A DNA stretch of 64,000 nucleotides, from positions 30,507 through 94,506 of the forward strand of contig CAJUEU010000002.1 in the NCBI GenBank assembly GCA_910585735.1. The letters are read 5' to 3'. A program made the translations under genes and the position numbers. Shown here in pieces: positions 1 through 9,668 of this stretch; positions within the stretch are counted from its first letter, which is position 1, and every line of letters starts with the position of its first letter. Source of the stretch: an uncultured Oscillospiraceae bacterium. Its GTDB lineage: Bacteria > Bacillota > Clostridia > Oscillospirales > Oscillospiraceae. The notes under the pieces were generated by a model, which did no database searches, was not told where the DNA came from, and saw only the letters and a program-made list of their open reading frames with translations.

Positions 1-372
1 TGTGAGAGCTCCTCCGTAGCTGGTTTCTCTTGGAAAATCTACCACCAGCATAGTATATGGAAGCCTATCCTCACAGGCAAAATTGTGGGCTGGAACTCGA
101 AAAATCATGCTGTAGATCCCGGTCCACAAAATGCCGCCCGCCAGGCCAAAGGCTACCAGCGTGGGCCGAAGCTTTTGGGGAATCATCAGGAAGACCGCTC
201 CAGTCACGGCACAAAGAAAACCAACGGAAAAATGAAGGTAGTCGGGAAGAAGATACACCGCCCCAAATATCCCCGTGGAGCAGGCACAGGAAAACCAGCA
301 CAGCCGCCGAAAAGGCTTGCTCTGTGCTGGATATCTACTTTGTTTCTCAAGGTATTTCGAAAAAAGCCTGTT
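1..372 (-). CDS. ComEC-like competence/DNA-uptake membrane protein, N-terminal part (cut by window edge)
   Basis: The reverse strand from about 372 down to base 1 is open in one frame and encodes two or three hydrophobic segments followed by a soluble stretch. This stretch ends in a VDFPRETSYGGA-type sequence, which resembles the N-terminal DUF4131 region of ComEC/Rec2 channel proteins that carry DNA across the membrane during transformation. The frame has no usual start codon before the first membrane segment and meets a stop at 373-375. A seven-A run at 360-366 (T7 on the coding strand) lies just inside. Shortening that run by one base would join the frame to an ATG at 394 or 382. The gene is therefore either frameshifted, misread in the homopolymer, or started from an unusual codon. 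Family assignment is by recognition of the pattern; the rest of the protein lies outside the window. Confidence 0.5.
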
Positions 373-534
373 CAAGGACATCACCGCCCCCATAGTACAA
401 TCAAGCAGGGGATACTGTCAAGAAAAACCGAGGAAAATGTCGAATGTCTGAGAATGGTGGACACAGCTTTCGCTCAAAGGTATGAAATAGAGACAGAGGG
501 TAAAAACTGCAAGAGAATGGAAGGAGCGTGTAAG

Positions 535-3500
535 ATGGATCTCTTTACGTTGGGAAAACAGGCAGGAAAACAGCGGATAATGAAGGGGTACAGCGGAGGG
601 CATGTGATAGCCAACAGGCTCCATAAAGCGCTGCGTCAAATCAGGGAAACGAAGAACCGCCTGGAGCAAAAAAGCTGGACTCATATTCCCCCTGGGGTAG
701 AGTGGCTGCTGGACAATGTGTATTTAGCGTTTAAAGAGGGAGAAGGAGCCAAAGAGGATCTGCGGCGTGGTAGACGGCTGCGGAAGACGGAGGGAAAGGA
801 AACCTACCTTTCAGCCGCGGCGTATATCTTAGTTAAAAATTGGGGTTGCTGCGGAACAGAGGAACTTGGAAATTTTCTTCGGGGGATACAAGAGACAGGG
901 CCACTGACCGAAGAGGAGCTGTCTCTGTTCATTCCAGCCACAAAGAGCGCGCTGTGCATCCATTTGGCGGAATTCTGCACAGCCTTAGAGCGGGACTCCG
1001 AGTGTAAGGAGCTGGCCCTGCGCATGGAGGAGGTATTTACTGGGTTACGGACCCTCGCCGCTGCTAATCTGGGGCCCATATTAGAAGCGGCAAGCTGTGT
1101 GGATCGGATCCTACGGCAGGATCCCGCAGGGGTATATGGAAAGATGAGTGAAGCTACCCGGGCGCGCTATCGGAATCAGGTATGCCGCCTGGCAAGAAAG
1201 TATAGAATTTCCGAGCAAGATGTGGCACAAAGAGTCTTGGAGTTGGCGGCACAGGGACAGGGGAACATGAGGCATGTGGGCTGGTATCTCTTTCGCATGC
1301 CTCTTGGGGCCCACAAAAAGCAACCCTCTGGCACCATATATGTAGCCTCAATATTACTTCCAACGCTGGTCCTTACGTTGTGGATCGTTTTTTCTCTGCA
1401 TAACTGGATTCTTTTCCCGGTGCTCTTACTTCCCGTTTCAGATATTGCAAAAAACGTGGTAGACTTTTGGTCAGTCAGGATCGTTCCACCAAGAGAGATT
1501 CCCCGTATGGCTTTGAAGAATGGGATCCCCCGGGAGGGGCGAACACTTTGCGTAATTGCGGGACTTTTGACCGGGGAAAAAAGTGGGGAAGAGTACGCAA
1601 ATCTCTTGGAACAGTACCATTTATCAAACAGAGACTGCGGCAAAGAGCTTCGCTTTGGACTACTGGCCGATCTCCCAGACCGGGGAACACCAATGGGAGC
1701 CAAAGAGCACCAATGGGTGAGAGCGGCGGAAAAAGCGGTTTCTGCTCTGAATGAAAAATATGGTACGGGGTTCTATCTTTTCTTTCGCCAGCCAATTTTT
1801 CATCAGAAAGACGAGAGATATGTCGGATGGGAGCGAAAGCGGGGCGCTCTTTTAGAGCTGACCAGATTGCTTCGGGGAAAGCCTACAAGTCTTCGTATCC
1901 TGGTGGGGAAATCCGACGAACTTTTAGATACCAAGTATGTCATTACTTTGGATTCGGATACCTCCCTCAATGTTGGGATCGCCCGCAAGCTGGTGGGCGC
2001 TATGCTTCATCCGCTAAACCGGCCTCAGGTCAGCGGGGATAAGATCGTGACAGAAGGTTATGGGCTTTTGCAGCCTCGGGTCGCAGTGGACTTGATGGCT
2101 GCGAACCGCTCCCAATTCTCCCGTATTTTTGCGGGGCAGGGGGGGATCGACCCCTATGGCGGAGCGTGCAGTGATGTATACCATGACCTTTTTAACAGGG
2201 GAACCTACACCGGGAAAGGGATCTTCGATGTGGAGGTCTACCTCGAATGTCTGGACGGTAGGTTTCCCCAGGGGAGGATCCTGTCTCACGACTTGATCGA
2301 GGGCGCTTACCTCCACGCCGGCTTGCTGGAGGACGCAGAGCTGTCCGATGGGTATCCCTATCAGGTCACCTCCTACTTTACCCGGCTCCACCGCTGGATA
2401 CGGGGGGATTGGCAGCTGCTGCCCTGGCTGTGTCTGCATGTAAAAAATGAAAAGGGAGAGCAGGTCGCAAATCCAATTTCCGCCGTAGACAAGTGGAAGA
2501 TTTTCGACAATTTGCGAAGAAGCTTATCTCCCATTTTTACCCTTGCGGCCCTTCTTTTGGGAATGTGCCATTCTGGGCCGGTCTTTGGAATATCCGCTGG
2601 TCTGGCAATTATTTCTATCTGGTCGGGCTTGCTTTTGGCGGGAGCTGACCTGGCGGTGAGAGGAGGAGTTGGACTTCGCCGCCGCTATCACGCAACGATT
2701 GTTGCCGGCTTTGGAGGAATGCTGCTTCAAACGCTGATACAGCTTCTTCTTTTGCCGTATCATGCCTGGATCTGTGCCTCGGCTGTCTTCACCGCCCTTT
2801 GGCGTAGCTTTGTTACCCACAAAAAGATGCTGGAGTGGGTGACGGCTGCCGATACAGAGCGGAAAAAGGACGGACTATGGGGAAGCTTTTGCAATCAATG
2901 GCCGGCAGTGGGGATCGGCGTGTTTGCCATGCTGTTTTCCGTCCTTCCTGCAGGCGCCGCCATTGGTCTGATTTGGGCAGTTTCCCCTTGTTTTTCCTGG
3001 CTTTTGTCCCGTTCCATTCAAAAAGAAAATACATGGTCAAGGGAAGAGCATCCCTTTCTCCTCAACCAGGCGTCTCTGATATGGGGGTATTTTCGGGACT
3101 GGCTTCGGGAAGAAGACCATTGGCTTCCGCCAGACAATGTGCAGGAAAAGCCTTGGTTGGGACCTGCCCGCAGGACATCACCCACCAACATTGGTATGGC
3201 TCTGCTTAGCTGTGTGGCCGCCGTAGATCTGGAGCTGACAAGCCGTGGTACTGCCTTGCGGCTGATCGAAAATATGATAAACACCCTGGAAATACTTCCC
3301 AAATGGAAGGGGCACCTTTATAACTGGTATGACACCTCGACCGCCTTGCCGCTTTCTCCCCAATATATTTCTACCGTGGACAGCGGAAATCTGAAGGGAT
3401 GTCTGATCGCTTTAGGTGAGACGTTGAAAGCATGGAAAGAGGATGAGCTTGCCGGTCGTACAGAGACTCTTGCTTCCGCCATGTCTCTTGCGCCTCTTTA

Positions 3501-6500
3501 TGACAAGGAACGAAAGCTGTTTTTTATTGGCTTTGACGTGGAAAAAGGGGAAATGACTCCTGGATCCTATGATTTGTTGGCCAGTGAGGCCCGATTGGCC
3601 AGTTATATCGCGGTGGCCATGGGGGAGGTGGATGCCCAGCATTGGGGCCGCCTTGGCCGAGGACTGGTAGGGGAAAATAACTATTGCGGCCTGGCCTCCT
3701 GGACGGGAACCATGTTTGAATATTTTATGCCGAATCTGCTTCTCCCCAGTGAAGAGGGAAGCATGATGTATGAGTCTCTTGCCTTTTGTATCTACGCGCA
3801 AAAACGAAGGGGGGCAAAAGCCGGCGTACCTTGGGGAATCTCGGAATCGGGCTTCTACGCCTTTGACCCCGGTATGGCCTATCAATATAAAGCCCACGGT
3901 GTACAGAGTCTGGGCCTAAAACGAGGCTTAGACCAGGAATTGGTGGTTGCGCCATACGCCTCCTTTCTGGCCCTTCTGTTAGCGCCCAGAAGCGCGGAGC
4001 GGAATCTTCGCCGTTTACGAGACATGGGCCTGGAGGGGAAATACGGCTTATATGAGTCGGTGGACTTTACCAGAAGCCGGCTTTCCGAGGAAGAGCCATG
4101 GGAGGCGGTCTGTTCCTTCATGGCTCATCATATGGGGATGAGCCTGATCGCCATTGATAACTCACTCAATCAAAGTATAATGCAGGAACGCTTTTTTAAA
4201 AACCGGTCTATGCGTGCGTTCCGGGAACTGCTGCAGGAAAAGGTGCCGATTGGAGCGCCGATCATGAAGCTGGACAGGCAGTTGCCGCTGGAACGGGCCA
4301 GACCCTCCAGGCAGCATGCGTTTTGTCGTACAGGGGAAGGGTATGACCTTGCACGCCCAGCGTGCCATCTTTTGAACAACAGCCAGCTTACCGTCCTTTG
4401 TACAGACAGCGGCGCTGTCCAGTTGAAACGAAGGGATGGCTGCGCGCCCTTCGTTACTCGGTTCGAAGAACAATATGAGCCAAGCGGAGTAAGCTTTTTT
4501 TTCCGGGAAACCTCTGGCGCCCTGTATTCCTTGGGCGGCGCTCCCTTGTGGGAGGAAGGACATTTTGGATGGCAATTTGAGGGTGGGGAAGCCCGATGGA
4601 CCATAGAAGAAGAAAACTTTTCGGCGGCGTTACGTCTGACCTTACCCAAATATGAAGTTGGAGCCCGGTGGACGGTGGAGCTCAAAGGAGCCTGTCAAGG
4701 CGAGCTGATTTGTTATCTGGAGCCCATGATGGCAAGGGAAGCAGATTACTTTGCCCATCCGGCCTATTCTAAGCTGTTCATTGAAAGTAAGCCGATAGAA
4801 AATGGAGTGCTTTTTTCACGCCGTCCAAAATCGGGAAAGGAAAAGCTTGCCTTGGCTGTATTGTGGGATAAAAAGGCAGACGGATTGGACACCAGCCGGG
4901 AAAAGGCATTGGGACGGGGCGGACTGCGGCGGTTGGAACAAGCTCTTGAGGAACCGGCCAAAGAGAGTATTGGCGCGGTTTTGGATCCTTGCCTGCTGGC
5001 TCGCTTTTCTGTGGGGAAAGAGGAGCATTACCGGCTGAAGCTGGCCTTTGGATTAGAGAACGAGGGATCTAGGGCTATTGAGACGGCACGGGAGACGCTG
5101 AATGGGACAACCATAGCCAGTGGAGGGATGGAGGCCACTCTTCGACGGCTTCAGATGTCTGAACGGGAAGGGGTACGGGCAATGGAACTGCTTTCCATGC
5201 TTGTGTACCCAAACAAGTCGGCTCATTCCTTTCCCCAATCCTCTTTATGGCAGTATGGTGTGTCCGGGGACCTTCCTATTGCGGCTGTTCTTCCCAAGTC
5301 GGAAGGAACACAGGAAGATCCGTTTTTGCTCAAGGCTCATCAACTGCTTCGACAATGTGGTTTTTCCTTTGACCTTTTATATCTGCTCACAGACCAAGGC
5401 AGCTATCACCGCCGTCAAAAAAGCAGGCTTCTGGAAATGTTGAAAGGCGTTGGAGCCGAAAATTTGCTGGACCAAAAAGGCGGGATATATCTGGTGGATC
5501 TGGCCTCCGAAGACCAGCTTGCCCTATGGAAGGATTGGGCCAATGTACTTGTGAGCCCGGAAGGGTTGCTTCAGGAAAAGAATGTGCCGAAGTATTCAAG
5601 GCTTCCCGCTTGCCGACTTAGTGCCGAGCTTCCCAGTTGGCGATTTGAACCTTGTGAAGCATTTTGCTTGACCTTGGATGGAGCGCTGCCGTCTTTGGGG
5701 TGGAGCCATCTTTTGGTAAATGAGACCTTTGGCTGGCTCACCGACGAAACTGGGTGTGGACACCTCTGGGAGGGAAATGCCCGGGAGAGTGTTCTCACAG
5801 AATGGAACAATGACCCATTGGCCATTGGCGGGCCGGAATGGTTTTTTCTTCGGTACGCCGGGGAGGAAAAAAGCATTTTTGCCGATGGGGACGGCAGCAG
5901 GGTGAATATCACTTATGGATTTGGGTGGTGTTGCTGGGAAAAGGAATGGCGGGAGGGGTTTATAAAAACCACCGGCTTCATTCCCTGGGGACGAAATGAA
6001 CGTCTGATTCTAATTGAGCTTCCCGGCGGCGAGGGAGAGCTTCGCCATATCAAAAAGGGAAACGGAGAGTCCTTGTTCAGATTCTCCGGGGAACTGTGCG
6101 TTTGTACCACTGCGGCCGGGACCCAAACGGCGGAGGCAGAAGAATTCCGCCAACTCTTTGAAAAAACCAAGGCCCATTGGAAAAGACAATGTCAAAGCCT
6201 CACCATCAAAACGCCGGAGCCAGCCCTGGACCATTACCTGAATGGCTGGTGCCGTTATCAAGTGATCGCCTGCCGGCTGCTGGGAAGGACCTCCCGCTAT
6301 CAAAACGGAGGCGCTTTTGGCTTTCGCGATCAGCTGCAAGACACCTTGGCATTACTACCCTTTTCACCCCAACGGACCAAAGAACAGCTGCTCCGCTGCT
6401 GTGCCCATCAGTTTCTGGAGGGGGATGTTCAGCACTGGTGGCACGAGGTGGGAGAAGAGAAAAACCGAGGCGTAAGAACGAGGATCTCTGATGACCTTCT

Positions 6501-7665
6501 GTGGCTGCCTCTGGTCCTTGCCCGCTATGTAAGTACTTGGGGGGACTGGGGATTTTTGGAGGAAAACGCAAGTTTTTTGGAGGGAGATCCTTTGGAGCCC
6601 CATGAGATGGAACGCTATTTTGCGGCTCAAAGCTCACAAAATAGCGCCTCCGTATACGAGCATGCCATCCGTGCGATACGCTGTGTGTTGAAACGTGGTG
6701 TGGGCCCCCATGGACTTTTGAAGATCGGCAGTGGAGATTGGAATGACGGTATGAACCAAGTGGGACATCAGGGGGAAGGAGAAAGTGTATGGCTTACTTG
6801 GTTTACAGTAGTTGTGCTTACAGAATTTTCCGAGCTATCAAAGAAAAAACGAGACACGGATACCCAGGAGCTTTGTAGGACATGGGGGAATAAACTGCGG
6901 GAGGCCGCGGAGAATGCCTGGGACGGGAACTGGTATCTTCGGGGCTGGTACGATGACGGAAAAATCTTGGGAGGACATGACAGCGGAGAGTGCCAGATAG
7001 ATTCCATTGCGCAAAGCTGGGCTGTTTTTGCGGGATGTGACAGGGAAAAAGGCGATAGGGCATTGACTTCAGCGCTGTCGATGCTCTTCGATCAGAATGC
7101 GGGGATCGTGAAGCTTTTTACTCCACCTTTTGACAGCGGAGAACAGGAGCCAGGGTATATCAAGGGGTATTTACCAGGTATCCGGGAAAACGGAGGCCAG
7201 TATACCCACGGCGCGGTTTGGCTCGCCCTTGCCTGCTTTGAGCAGGGAAGACAGGAAACGGGCTGGACCATTCTTCGGACATTGCTTCCCCAACTTCACC
7301 CTCACGAAGCTTATCAAGCTGAGCCCTATGTCTTGGCGGGAGACGTTTACTCCCATCCCCAGCACCTTGGCCGCGGCGGCTGGAGCTGGTATACCGGGTC
7401 GGCCGGATGGTATGGCCAGGCTGTGATCGGAGCGCTTTTGGGAATTAAGATAAGGGACGGAAATCTGACCATAGTACCTTCCATTCCAGCTTCGTGGCCT
7501 GGTTGGGAGGGGGAATGGAGGGGAGATGGATGGACTTTGAAGATCCGGGTCACAAGAGGAAAAGCGCATGGCCTGAGGTTGGACGGCGCTTCAGTAGACC
7601 AAATCCCTTTGCTCAGATTGTCTGGGATGCACCTGGCAGAGTTGACTCTGCCGGAAAAAACTTAA
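535..7665 (+). CDS. Giant cyclic beta-1,2-glucan synthase-like protein (GT84 + glucoamylase-like + GH94)
   Basis: This 2376-residue protein has the domain order of NdvB/Cgs proteins, which make and cyclise beta-1,2-glucans at the inner face of the membrane. Membrane segments lie near residues 267-305 and 667-825. Between them is a GT84-type glycosyltransferase with DSD at 473-475 and RW at 620-621 (RWIRGDW). Residues about 880-1210 form the glucoamylase-like module, including WGISESG and MAHHMGMS. The C-terminal half is GH94 phosphorylase-like; Asp2071 in GDWNDGMN is the expected general acid, and PGYIKGYLPG and the GRGGWSWYTGSAGW motif follow. The start at 535 has AAGGAG at 521-526. The frame stays open upstream to 85, but that part overlaps the opposite-strand ComEC-like frame and has no good ribosome site. 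Product specificity (cyclic or linear, beta-1,2) is inferred from family knowledge. Confidence 0.88.
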   Translation: MDLFTLGKQAGKQRIMKGYSGGHVIANRLHKALRQIRETKNRLEQKSWTHIPPGVEWLLDNVYLAFKEGEGAKEDLRRGRRLRKTEGKETYLSAAAYILVKNWGCCGTEELGNFLRGIQETGPLTEEELSLFIPATKSALCIHLAEFCTALERDSECKELALRMEEVFTGLRTLAAANLGPILEAASCVDRILRQDPAGVYGKMSEATRARYRNQVCRLARKYRISEQDVAQRVLELAAQGQGNMRHVGWYLFRMPLGAHKKQPSGTIYVASILLPTLVLTLWIVFSLHNWILFPVLLLPVSDIAKNVVDFWSVRIVPPREIPRMALKNGIPREGRTLCVIAGLLTGEKSGEEYANLLEQYHLSNRDCGKELRFGLLADLPDRGTPMGAKEHQWVRAAEKAVSALNEKYGTGFYLFFRQPIFHQKDERYVGWERKRGALLELTRLLRGKPTSLRILVGKSDELLDTKYVITLDSDTSLNVGIARKLVGAMLHPLNRPQVSGDKIVTEGYGLLQPRVAVDLMAANRSQFSRIFAGQGGIDPYGGACSDVYHDLFNRGTYTGKGIFDVEVYLECLDGRFPQGRILSHDLIEGAYLHAGLLEDAELSDGYPYQVTSYFTRLHRWIRGDWQLLPWLCLHVKNEKGEQVANPISAVDKWKIFDNLRRSLSPIFTLAALLLGMCHSGPVFGISAGLAIISIWSGLLLAGADLAVRGGVGLRRRYHATIVAGFGGMLLQTLIQLLLLPYHAWICASAVFTALWRSFVTHKKMLEWVTAADTERKKDGLWGSFCNQWPAVGIGVFAMLFSVLPAGAAIGLIWAVSPCFSWLLSRSIQKENTWSREEHPFLLNQASLIWGYFRDWLREEDHWLPPDNVQEKPWLGPARRTSPTNIGMALLSCVAAVDLELTSRGTALRLIENMINTLEILPKWKGHLYNWYDTSTALPLSPQYISTVDSGNLKGCLIALGETLKAWKEDELAGRTETLASAMSLAPLYDKERKLFFIGFDVEKGEMTPGSYDLLASEARLASYIAVAMGEVDAQHWGRLGRGLVGENNYCGLASWTGTMFEYFMPNLLLPSEEGSMMYESLAFCIYAQKRRGAKAGVPWGISESGFYAFDPGMAYQYKAHGVQSLGLKRGLDQELVVAPYASFLALLLAPRSAERNLRRLRDMGLEGKYGLYESVDFTRSRLSEEEPWEAVCSFMAHHMGMSLIAIDNSLNQSIMQERFFKNRSMRAFRELLQEKVPIGAPIMKLDRQLPLERARPSRQHAFCRTGEGYDLARPACHLLNNSQLTVLCTDSGAVQLKRRDGCAPFVTRFEEQYEPSGVSFFFRETSGALYSLGGAPLWEEGHFGWQFEGGEARWTIEEENFSAALRLTLPKYEVGARWTVELKGACQGELICYLEPMMAREADYFAHPAYSKLFIESKPIENGVLFSRRPKSGKEKLALAVLWDKKADGLDTSREKALGRGGLRRLEQALEEPAKESIGAVLDPCLLARFSVGKEEHYRLKLAFGLENEGSRAIETARETLNGTTIASGGMEATLRRLQMSEREGVRAMELLSMLVYPNKSAHSFPQSSLWQYGVSGDLPIAAVLPKSEGTQEDPFLLKAHQLLRQCGFSFDLLYLLTDQGSYHRRQKSRLLEMLKGVGAENLLDQKGGIYLVDLASEDQLALWKDWANVLVSPEGLLQEKNVPKYSRLPACRLSAELPSWRFEPCEAFCLTLDGALPSLGWSHLLVNETFGWLTDETGCGHLWEGNARESVLTEWNNDPLAIGGPEWFFLRYAGEEKSIFADGDGSRVNITYGFGWCCWEKEWREGFIKTTGFIPWGRNERLILIELPGGEGELRHIKKGNGESLFRFSGELCVCTTAAGTQTAEAEEFRQLFEKTKAHWKRQCQSLTIKTPEPALDHYLNGWCRYQVIACRLLGRTSRYQNGGAFGFRDQLQDTLALLPFSPQRTKEQLLRCCAHQFLEGDVQHWWHEVGEEKNRGVRTRISDDLLWLPLVLARYVSTWGDWGFLEENASFLEGDPLEPHEMERYFAAQSSQNSASVYEHAIRAIRCVLKRGVGPHGLLKIGSGDWNDGMNQVGHQGEGESVWLTWFTVVVLTEFSELSKKKRDTDTQELCRTWGNKLREAAENAWDGNWYLRGWYDDGKILGGHDSGECQIDSIAQSWAVFAGCDREKGDRALTSALSMLFDQNAGIVKLFTPPFDSGEQEPGYIKGYLPGIRENGGQYTHGAVWLALACFEQGRQETGWTILRTLLPQLHPHEAYQAEPYVLAGDVYSHPQHLGRGGWSWYTGSAGWYGQAVIGALLGIKIRDGNLTIVPSIPASWPGWEGEWRGDGWTLKIRVTRGKAHGLRLDGASVDQIPLLRLSGMHLAELTLPEKT

Positions 7666-7708
7666 AAACTTTTTTCCAATAGGGGGTGGAAAATAAGTAG
7701 AAATGATG

Positions 7709-7714
7709 TATAAT
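7709..7714 (+). promoter_or_regulatory. Promoter -10 of lgt-folD
   Basis: A perfect TATAAT sits 128 bases before the lgt start. The -35 position (GTGGAA, 17 bases upstream) matches only 3 of 6 bases, so the promoter is judged mainly on its -10. An A/T-only inverted repeat (GGAAAAAA, TTTTTTCC) around 7655-7677 overlaps the end of the preceding gene and could be a weak terminator. Confidence 0.5.
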
Positions 7715-7749
7715 GAGGATTAACTTTGCGTAGGTCGAATCGAGATATA

Positions 7750-7791
7750 TCCCGGGGTGAGGTGTGGTGAGTGCGCACGCTTCCCCCGGGA
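7750..7791 (+). promoter_or_regulatory. Structured 5' leader of lgt
   Basis: TCCCGGGG (7750-7757) and CCCCGGGA (7784-7791) are perfect 8-base complements. They enclose a loop that holds its own palindrome GTGCGCAC (7771-7778). No U-tract follows, so this is not a plain terminator. It lies between the putative promoter and the lgt start. I do not recognise a known riboswitch. Confidence 0.45.
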
Positions 7792-7841
7792 GTCAGTTCA
7801 CGGCCAGCCTCTGAGCATCAATAGAAAAGAAGGTGTCTGCA

Positions 7842-8732
7842 ATGAATACGGTAAGTTTTCCGGGAATCGGACTTTCCATACCAGTAAAATCGATTGCGTT
7901 CCATGTGTTTACCTGGCCTATCCATTGGTACGGATTGATCATTGCCTTTGGTTTTTTGCTGGCTGTGATTTTTTGCGGCAGGCGGGCCCGCCGTTTTGGC
8001 ATTGAACAGGATGATGTTATAGACCTGCTTTTGTATGCTGTGCCCCTGTGTATCATAGGGGCACGGCTGTACTACATTATTTTTTACCTGGAGCGTTATC
8101 GCGGAGCGGATGGAAGCCTGGATTTTGGATCCATGATCCGTATTTGGGACGGAGGTCTTGCTATCTATGGCGGCATTATCGTTGCCATCATTGTGGCTAT
8201 TGTCTTTTGTAAGAGGCGGAAAATAAGCTTCTTTGCTTTGGCCGATTTAGGCTCTTATGGTTTGATGATCGGGCAATTGGTTGGACGTTGGGGAAATTTT
8301 GTGAATGTTGAGTGCTACGGCGGCACCACAGATCTTCCCTGGCGTATGGGGATCTACGAGACTGTTAACGGAGTGTATCAGTATACCGAAGTTCATCCTA
8401 CCTTTCTGTATGAATCTTTGTGGAATCTGGCTGGACTTTTTTTGCTGGCTTTTGTTGTGGAAAAGTATAGAAAATTTGACGGACAGATCTTTTGGGGATA
8501 TATGGCTTGGTATGGCCTTGGCCGGGCCTGGATAGAAGGACTTCGGACAGACAGTCTCTATTTCTTCTCTACAGGCCTGCGGGTATCCCAGGTTTTGGCC
8601 ATTATATTCTGCGTGATCGCGGTAATTGTGTTGGCGGTCCAGCTTCACCGGCCCCACCGTCCTGAAGATTTATGGTGCAATCAGGTGAAGGCCAGGACGG
8701 ATGATCAAAGCATTGAAGCAGTCGACGAGTAA
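7842..8732 (+). CDS. lgt: Prolipoprotein diacylglyceryl transferase
   Basis: Lgt moves the diacylglyceryl group of phosphatidylglycerol onto the lipobox cysteine of prolipoproteins in the cytoplasmic membrane. The 296-residue protein is rich in membrane helices and has the family signature GRWGNFVN with Arg149, followed by HPTFLYESLWN and GRAWIEGLRTDSL. Start choice: ATG 7842 has AGAAGG at 7828-7833 with 8-base spacing; a GTG at 7833 in the same frame lies inside that site. folD follows after 14 bases, so the two are probably co-transcribed. At least one client is in this window, the lipoprotein encoded from 27811. Confidence 0.97.
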   Translation: MNTVSFPGIGLSIPVKSIAFHVFTWPIHWYGLIIAFGFLLAVIFCGRRARRFGIEQDDVIDLLLYAVPLCIIGARLYYIIFYLERYRGADGSLDFGSMIRIWDGGLAIYGGIIVAIIVAIVFCKRRKISFFALADLGSYGLMIGQLVGRWGNFVNVECYGGTTDLPWRMGIYETVNGVYQYTEVHPTFLYESLWNLAGLFLLAFVVEKYRKFDGQIFWGYMAWYGLGRAWIEGLRTDSLYFFSTGLRVSQVLAIIFCVIAVIVLAVQLHRPHRPEDLWCNQVKARTDDQSIEAVDE

Positions 8733-8746
8733 GAGGGAGGCCGGCA

Positions 8747-9586
8747 ATGACACTTTTGGACGGAAAAGCACTGGCGCTTAAAGTGAAAACCGCAGTTTAC
8801 AAAGAGACTGAAACGCTTGCCCGGCGGCCAGGGCTGGCAGTGATCCTTGTAGGGGAGGACCCGGCCTCCAGGGTCTATGTTAACGGAAAGAAAAAGGATT
8901 GTGCCGATTGCGGCTTTTACAGTGAGGAACACATGCTTCCAGAAGCAACCACCCAGCGGGAGATGTTGGATCTGGTAGATGAATTGAACAAGAGGGCGGA
9001 CATTGACGGGATCTTGGTGCAGCTTCCACTTCCTGGTCATTTGGACCCGGAAGTGGTGTTGAATGCCATTGATCCCCGAAAGGATGTGGATTGCTTTCAT
9101 CCTCAAAACGTGGGAACCATGCTGATTGGAGGCTCCGGCTTTTTGCCCTGTACCCCGGCTGGAGTGATGGCCTTGCTGGAGGAATATGGTATTGACCCGT
9201 CCGGGAAGCACGCTGTCGTGTTGGGACGCTCCAACATTGTGGGAAAACCAATGGCAATGCTCCTTTTGGAGAAGAACGCCACGGTGACCATCTGCCATTC
9301 TAAAACACAGAACTTGGCGGAAATATGCCGTCAGGCAGATATTCTGGTTTCAGCGGTGGGAAAAATTGGGACGGTATCCGCTGATATGGTGAAGGACGGC
9401 GCAGTTGTTATCGATGTCGCTATGAACCGGGACACAAACGGGAAGCTCTGCGGAGATGTAGACGCCGGTGTCGCTGAAAAGGTCTCATATTTGACCCCAG
9501 TTCCCGGCGGTGTAGGCCCTATGACCCGGGCAATGCTGATGCGCAACACGCTGCATTCCGCTCAGTGCCATCAAAATTTGCAATAA
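8747..9586 (+). CDS. folD: Bifunctional methylenetetrahydrofolate dehydrogenase / cyclohydrolase
   Basis: FolD interconverts 5,10-methylene-, methenyl- and 10-formyl-tetrahydrofolate with NADP, feeding purine and formylmethionine synthesis. The 279-residue length is normal for the family. Recognisable stretches are YVNGKKKDC with the conserved YxxxK (residues about 45-53), ILVQLPLPGH, DVDCFHPQN, and the dinucleotide-binding GRSNIVGKPMA. The C-terminal PVPGGVGPMTRAML is diagnostic. A GAGGGAGG ribosome site precedes the ATG. It lies 14 bases after lgt on the same strand. Confidence 0.98.
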   Translation: MTLLDGKALALKVKTAVYKETETLARRPGLAVILVGEDPASRVYVNGKKKDCADCGFYSEEHMLPEATTQREMLDLVDELNKRADIDGILVQLPLPGHLDPEVVLNAIDPRKDVDCFHPQNVGTMLIGGSGFLPCTPAGVMALLEEYGIDPSGKHAVVLGRSNIVGKPMAMLLLEKNATVTICHSKTQNLAEICRQADILVSAVGKIGTVSADMVKDGAVVIDVAMNRDTNGKLCGDVDAGVAEKVSYLTPVPGGVGPMTRAMLMRNTLHSAQCHQNLQ

Positions 9587-9590
9587 AGGG

Positions 9591-9618
9591 TAGAAATTTC
9601 GTTTTTTTGTGCTATAAT
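9591..9618 (+). promoter_or_regulatory. Promoter of nrdR
   Basis: A perfect -10 TATAAT at 9613-9618 is preceded at 16 bases by TAGAAA (9591-9596, 4 of 6 matches to TTGACA). It lies in the folD-nrdR gap. No clear NrdR-box pair was seen nearby. Confidence 0.5.
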
Positions 9619-9668
9619 TCTATAACAGCAACAGACAACAGAAAATTTACTGTTAGGAGCGTGTCGAT

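Noticed and set aside
85..534. N-terminal 150-codon extension of the glucan synthase frame
   Set aside because: The stretch is basic, low in family character, overlaps the opposite-strand ComEC-like frame, and the ATG at 535 has an excellent ribosome site.
7715..7841. THF riboswitch before lgt-folD
   Set aside because: The conserved cores of the THF aptamer are not seen; only an unrelated GC-rich hairpin is present.
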